DNA from: an uncultured Flavihumibacter sp. | Lineage (GTDB): Bacteria > Bacteroidota > Bacteroidia > Chitinophagales > Chitinophagaceae | Length of the DNA stretch: 13,125 nucleotides | Assembly (NCBI GenBank): GCA_946482545.1 | Contig: CAMLRX010000141.1 | Span: forward strand, 1-13,125 | Direction: 5' to 3' | In this document: positions 8,936-13,125 of the stretch, one piece after another | Numbering within the stretch: the first letter of the stretch is position 1 | Layout: every line of letters starts with the position of its first letter | Notes under the pieces: model-generated | Told to the model about the DNA's origin: nothing | What the model saw: only the letters and a program-made list of their open reading frames with translations | Database searches by the model: none | Translations under genes and position numbers: made by a program

Positions 8936-9421
8936 TTAATACACGGCCTTGTAATCGAGCATCAGCCGGAGCGGCGTCACGGAATCTTTGCCCACATGAA
9001 CCGGGTTCAGGTTCCCGAACTGGTCGGATATGTTGGCATAGAAAAGCGTATCTACCCCCATCAGTATGGAGTAATCTCCTGCGGGAAGTTCAATAGAAAA
9101 GGTTCCGTCCTTTGCTGTTTTGAACGATTTCACGAGCGGACTGTTGATCTTTTTGTAGAAAGACGGATTGGCGGCGGCTTCGGCCATAGCCGGGGCAGTG
9201 AGTTCGTGGATAAATAGCGTGCACTGAATGCCGGGCGGGGTATCTGCAGGATTGTCGGGTGAAGGCATCCTGTTTCCTGCCACCCAGAATACCTGGCCGG
9301 AGATGCCCTGTTTCAGGGCGTTCCCTTTGTTGCCCGGGCGGGTGCCACATGCGTTGAGGATGATCATCGACAGAATGGGTATTATTAGCTGAATTTTAGC
9401 CGATTTGAAAATCTGTTTCAT
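8936..9421 (-). CDS. Small lipoprotein with a carboxypeptidase-regulatory-like beta domain
   Basis: A 161-residue predicted lipoprotein. A basic start (MKQIFKSAK) and a hydrophobic segment lead to the lipobox LNAC with the acylated Cys at residue 25, followed by GTRPGNKG. The mature part (about 40-150) opens with ISGQVFWVAGNRMP and continues with KTAKDGTFSIELPAGDYSIL. That pattern fits the seven-stranded transthyretin-like fold of carboxypeptidase-regulatory or SdrD-B-like domains common in Bacteroidota envelope proteins. No catalytic residues are apparent, and the ligand or partner is unknown. It is divergent from the S8 protease gene, with 88 bp between the starts, and lies 55 bp upstream of mfd on the same strand. 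In the 88-bp divergent gap I see no exact TAnnTTTG box in either direction. Confidence 0.85.
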   Translation of the reverse strand: MKQIFKSAKIQLIIPILSMIILNACGTRPGNKGNALKQGISGQVFWVAGNRMPSPDNPADTPPGIQCTLFIHELTAPAMAEAAANPSFYKKINSPLVKSFKTAKDGTFSIELPAGDYSILMGVDTLFYANISDQFGNLNPVHVGKDSVTPLRLMLDYKAVY

Positions 9422-9509
9422 AACTTGGATGCGTAATTAAATAAACACTGCTCACCTGGTGGCCTGAAGCCTGTTTTTACGTAAATTAACGATTAATCAC
9501 ACACCTTAT

Positions 9510-12500
9510 ATGAAGAACATCTGGAAATCCCTGTTGTTTACCTTACCGTTCGGCTTTTGTGCCAAAGTTTCCGCCCAGGAAAAAACGAATGTGGCGGCAT
9601 TAACGCGGATGAAGGCGGCCTTTGAGGATTATGAAAAAGCCAGCTTATCAAAAGCGCTTCAACTTTCTAAAATCAAGGGCTGGCCGGTAAGCAGTCGCGA
9701 CGCGGCAGGTAATTTCATTATGCTGGCCGGTGTGGACGACAACGGACTACCAATCTATATTTCCAGCCACAACAACGTGGCATCTGCCGTTACGGTGGGA
9801 ACGAGCCAATTGTGGGCAGGCGGTTCCACTGGCCTCAACCTGAATGGAAGCAGTGCAAGCGTTAGGGGGAAAATGGGCATCTGGGATGAAGGAATGGTAA
9901 GGGGTACGCATGTTGAACTAACAGGGAGGGTCACCCAAAAAGACAATGCGAACACCCCACAGAACCATGCCACGCACGTAGCCGGTACCTTAATGGCCTC
10001 CGGCGTGAACCCGCTCGCGAAGGGTATGGCCTTCGGCTACCAGGATTTGCAGGCTTACGACTTTAACAGTTATCAAACAGAAATGGCTGGAGTGGCCGCT
10101 AACCTGCTCCTATCGAACCACTCTTATGGTCAACCGGCAGGATGGCAATTCAACAGTACACAGAACCGTTGGGAATTTAATGCACCCGATGGCGCCACAG
10201 AAGACTATAAATTCGGATTTTACAGTAACGATGCACAGAGATGGGATGAGTTGGCGTACAATGCCCCCAATTACCTCATCGTAAAATCCGGCGGTAACAA
10301 CAGAAGCCAGAATGGTCCGGCTGTGGGTGCCAATTATTGGGGATATAACGCTTCGGGAAGTCTTGTGAACAAGGGCGAGCGCCCAAACAACCTCAGCAGC
10401 AACAACGGTTACGATATCATTTCCACTTACGGAACCGCAAAAAATATTCTTACTATCGGCGCCGTGGACGCCATTCCCTCCGGATACTACGCGCCTTCAG
10501 ATGTACAGATATCTGATTTCAGTAGTTGGGGGCCTACAGATGATGGCCGCATTAAGCCCGACCTCGTGGCGGTGGGAACAAATGTACTTTCCACCTATGC
10601 CACTAACGACAATGCTTATTCGAGCATCAGTGGTACTTCAATGGCTACGCCAAACGTAACAGGCTCGCTTCTTCTGCTTCAGGAATTGTATGCGCAAAAA
10701 AATGGTAATGCTGTAATGAGATCAGCTACTTTAAAAGGGATCGCACTCCATACAGCCGATGAGGCAGGAACAAGCCCCGGACCGGATTACGTGCATGGCT
10801 GGGGATTGCTGAACATGGTGAAAGCAGCAGCCGTCATCACCAATAGAAATGCCGGCTCGTTAATCGATCAACGAAGCCTGACTTCAGGCACGCCTTACAC
10901 CACAACAGTTGTGGCTTCAGGAAAAGAACCTTTGGTCGTTTCCATCTGCTGGACCGATCCCAAAGGAGAAGTTACTGCCGGAACCCCACTTAACGACAGA
11001 ACCTCAAAACTCATTCACGACCTGGATCTTCGCGTAAGCGCCAACTCCACCACTTACCTCCCCTGGAGACTCAACGTACTTGCCCCCTCCGCTGCCGCGA
11101 CCAAAGCAGACAACAATGTAGATAACTTTGAAAAAATTGAAATACTTAACCCAATACCGGGAGAAACTTACACCATCACCGTTTCCAATAAAGGAACCCT
11201 GGCACAGGGACCACAGGCTTATTCACTGATCGCGACCGGTGTTAACGGAACAGCTTATTGTACCTCCGTTTCAGCAGGCGCAGGGGGCATTCTTGAACAA
11301 CTGGTGGCAGGTGGTATGACTTATAACGCACCCAGCCTGACCACTTGTGTGGGATACCTGAATGTGGCCGGAAGTATTATTTCGGCGGAGCCGTCTTCCT
11401 CCCTTTCTTTCAGCGCAAAACTCACCAGTTGCGATGCAAGCACGAACGCTAAAATGGCCAAGATATTCATCGACTTCAACAACAATGGCATTTTTGAAGC
11501 GGGTGAACAAGTTGCGGCTACGGCAACCGCTATTGCAGGGAACGGCACTTTCGCTGGCACTATCACCATTCCCGCAACTGTATCCATCGGAAGCACCACC
11601 AGGCTTAGGCTCGTGATCCAGGAAACAACAAATATCAGCGCCATCAATGCTTGCGGCAACTATGGCAATGGCGCTACTTACGATTTCCCGGTCACCTTCA
11701 CAAAACCTTCCAAAGATGTGCGCGTTACATCTATAGAATACCCTGCACCGGGAGAATGTGCCAATCCCGCACAACGTGTAACACTACGTTTGAGAAACCA
11801 GGGCAACGGCACCCTGGACAGTATCCCGGTTCGCGTTATTGTGAAATCGGGTGCCACGGAAGTAGCCAATAACCTGAATTTCTACAGGGGTACCGTCCGC
11901 TCAGGCGCGGAAGTGCAATACACCGGCCAGTTCACTTTTGCCACAACACCGGGTACCACGTACACGATTGAAGCCTATACTACATTTGATGCAACGGCCG
12001 ATCAGAACCTGTCCAATGATACCGTAAGACAAACCATTACCATCGCAGCGGCAAGCGCCACTCCAACTGGTACAGCCACTATTTGCAGCAATTCCGCCCA
12101 ACTTCGCAGCAGTGAGTCTTCGGGCACATTGCTGTGGTACAACGCCAGCAATGCCACTGTTCCCATAGGCGTAGGACAGAACGTGAATACGAGTAACATA
12201 CCTGCCAACAATACTTTCTATCTCGGCAGGAATGACTTCAGAAGCGCACCAGCGCCTTCTATCACTACGCTTGGCACCGCCACGGCGTCTTATAGTACTT
12301 TCACCGCATTCAACAAGTTCAGCAACAGCATCCCCATTGTGATAGAAGGATTCAGAATTTACAGTGCCACTTCAGGAAAAGTGACATTGATCGTCGCGAA
12401 CCTTCAATCATTTGACGGGAACAATATCTCTTATGTTCCATTGCAGGAGATGGTGCTTAATGTGCAGAGAAGCCGGAACGCAGACGGTTCAGACCCAGGC

Positions 12501-13125
12501 CGTTTCTATCAGGTAAATCTTCCTGTAACTGAAACCGGCGAACATATTTTGCTGATGGACCTGGAGCAAACACTGAACGGCGATACATTGTATGCAGCCA
12601 TCAACCAGAACCTTCCCACAAATCCGTACCCCATAGGAAGTGCTTACTTTCAGATTACCGGAAATAGTAATTATACCAATACCACTCCAAACGATTTCCA
12701 GAAGTATTTCTTCCTTACCTACGATGTGGTGGCCCGTTCTCAAGGTTGCGCCAGCGCTACCCGCAACCCCATAGTAGCCGTTCCCAACACCGCACCGGTG
12801 ATCACGCAGAACGGAAACGTGCTCACAAGTAATGTATCCACCGGGCTGCAATGGTACCGCAACGAAATTGCCATCCCGGGTGCCAACGGCACAACTTATA
12901 CCATCATTGAACCCGGATCGTATAAGGTTGATGCTACTATTAGCGGATGTACCGTTTCCTCTAATACCATCAACGCGCTCGTGACCGCATTGGTGGACCT
13001 CGACAATATTTCCAACGGAGTACTTGTGGCGCCGAACCCCAACAACGGTAATTTCGAACTCGCCTTCCAGACCACCCGCACCGGTAAACTGGCCATCGCC
13101 CTGTATAATACACAAGGTCAGGCCA
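9510..13125 (+). CDS. Secreted subtilisin-like (S8) multidomain protease with T9SS sorting domain, 3' end cut by the window edge
   Basis: An extracellular serine protease, open from ATG 9510 to the window end (1205 codons plus one base). Residues 1-22 are a signal peptide ending SA|Q. About 23-115 is a propeptide-like region. The S8 domain has catalytic Asp126 (GIWDEG), His153 (NHATHVAGT), oxyanion Asn263 (SGGNNRS) and Ser377 (SGTSMATP), so it should be active. A beta sandwich follows at about 465-580 (NDLDLR-type, here IHDLDLRVS; GPQAYSLIATG). Next is a GEVED-like domain at about 584-732, with the putative Ca-binding FIDFNNNGIFEAGE but GNGATYDF in place of GEVEDY. Then come a CARDB/Ig-like domain (735-850), an Ig-like domain (852-915), an unassigned region (about 916-1090), another Ig-like domain (1097-1155) and the start of a type A T9SS sorting domain (VAPNPNNGNFEL, from about 1165). 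About 30-50 more residues are expected beyond the window. It is divergent from the lipoprotein gene. Substrate unknown. Confidence 0.92.
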   Translation, partial: MKNIWKSLLFTLPFGFCAKVSAQEKTNVAALTRMKAAFEDYEKASLSKALQLSKIKGWPVSSRDAAGNFIMLAGVDDNGLPIYISSHNNVASAVTVGTSQLWAGGSTGLNLNGSSASVRGKMGIWDEGMVRGTHVELTGRVTQKDNANTPQNHATHVAGTLMASGVNPLAKGMAFGYQDLQAYDFNSYQTEMAGVAANLLLSNHSYGQPAGWQFNSTQNRWEFNAPDGATEDYKFGFYSNDAQRWDELAYNAPNYLIVKSGGNNRSQNGPAVGANYWGYNASGSLVNKGERPNNLSSNNGYDIISTYGTAKNILTIGAVDAIPSGYYAPSDVQISDFSSWGPTDDGRIKPDLVAVGTNVLSTYATNDNAYSSISGTSMATPNVTGSLLLLQELYAQKNGNAVMRSATLKGIALHTADEAGTSPGPDYVHGWGLLNMVKAAAVITNRNAGSLIDQRSLTSGTPYTTTVVASGKEPLVVSICWTDPKGEVTAGTPLNDRTSKLIHDLDLRVSANSTTYLPWRLNVLAPSAAATKADNNVDNFEKIEILNPIPGETYTITVSNKGTLAQGPQAYSLIATGVNGTAYCTSVSAGAGGILEQLVAGGMTYNAPSLTTCVGYLNVAGSIISAEPSSSLSFSAKLTSCDASTNAKMAKIFIDFNNNGIFEAGEQVAATATAIAGNGTFAGTITIPATVSIGSTTRLRLVIQETTNISAINACGNYGNGATYDFPVTFTKPSKDVRVTSIEYPAPGECANPAQRVTLRLRNQGNGTLDSIPVRVIVKSGATEVANNLNFYRGTVRSGAEVQYTGQFTFATTPGTTYTIEAYTTFDATADQNLSNDTVRQTITIAAASATPTGTATICSNSAQLRSSESSGTLLWYNASNATVPIGVGQNVNTSNIPANNTFYLGRNDFRSAPAPSITTLGTATASYSTFTAFNKFSNSIPIVIEGFRIYSATSGKVTLIVANLQSFDGNNISYVPLQEMVLNVQRSRNADGSDPGRFYQVNLPVTETGEHILLMDLEQTLNGDTLYAAINQNLPTNPYPIGSAYFQITGNSNYTNTTPNDFQKYFFLTYDVVARSQGCASATRNPIVAVPNTAPVITQNGNVLTSNVSTGLQWYRNEIAIPGANGTTYTIIEPGSYKVDATISGCTVSSNTINALVTALVDLDNISNGVLVAPNPNNGNFELAFQTTRTGKLAIALYNTQGQA

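Noticed and set aside
12489..13115. A 208-codon minus-strand frame opposite the protease, and similar ones at 11271-11774
   Set aside because: The plus strand is one continuous S8/Ig/T9SS reading frame here; the antisense translations are Gly/Cys/Val-rich with no domain.

Overview
The window looks like chromosomal DNA of a Bacteroidota bacterium, most likely of the Chitinophagaceae or a close relative. The evidence is a run of TAnnTTTG promoter -7 boxes, the near absence of Shine-Dalgarno sequences, a Bacteroidota-style GyrB and Mfd, and a large secreted protease ending in a type IX secretion (T9SS) sorting domain. This placement comes from recognising protein families and motifs; no search was run.

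Layout. 1-900 (+) is the 3' two-thirds of hemL (tetrapyrrole synthesis). It converges on an AraC-family regulator (1008-2006, -) with an unusual cysteine cluster; a 15-bp perfect inverted repeat with a nested hairpin separates their 3' ends. The regulator is divergent from gyrB (2214-4193, +). The gap between them holds a 38-bp near-palindrome built from two copies of an 11-mer, a small terminator-like hairpin and a recognisable gyrB promoter. After gyrB come a hairpin, a 68-residue basic protein that looks like a DUF5679 zinc ribbon without most of its cysteines, a strong intrinsic terminator and, six bases later, a new promoter box. That box serves a membrane-anchored periplasmic TPR-like protein (4551-5558, +). 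The 3' end of this gene overlaps the 3' end of mfd (5506-8880, -) by 53 bp in antiparallel coding. mfd lies behind a small carboxypeptidase-regulatory-like lipoprotein (8936-9421, -) but has its own promoter box. Divergent from the lipoprotein, a subtilisin-like (S8) multidomain protease starts at 9510 (+) and runs open to the window edge, ending inside its T9SS sorting domain.

How the genes relate. Most are independent housekeeping or envelope functions: heme precursor synthesis, DNA supercoiling, transcription-coupled repair and protein secretion. Apart from a possible lipoprotein-mfd transcript, each appears to be its own transcription unit. I see no RNA genes, CRISPR array, transposase, integrase or phage gene. 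I do not find a convincing undescribed multi-gene system. The items most worth a second look are the two structured intergenic elements, the cysteine-cluster AraC regulator, the cysteine-depleted DUF5679-like protein next to gyrB, and an unassigned domain in the protease.
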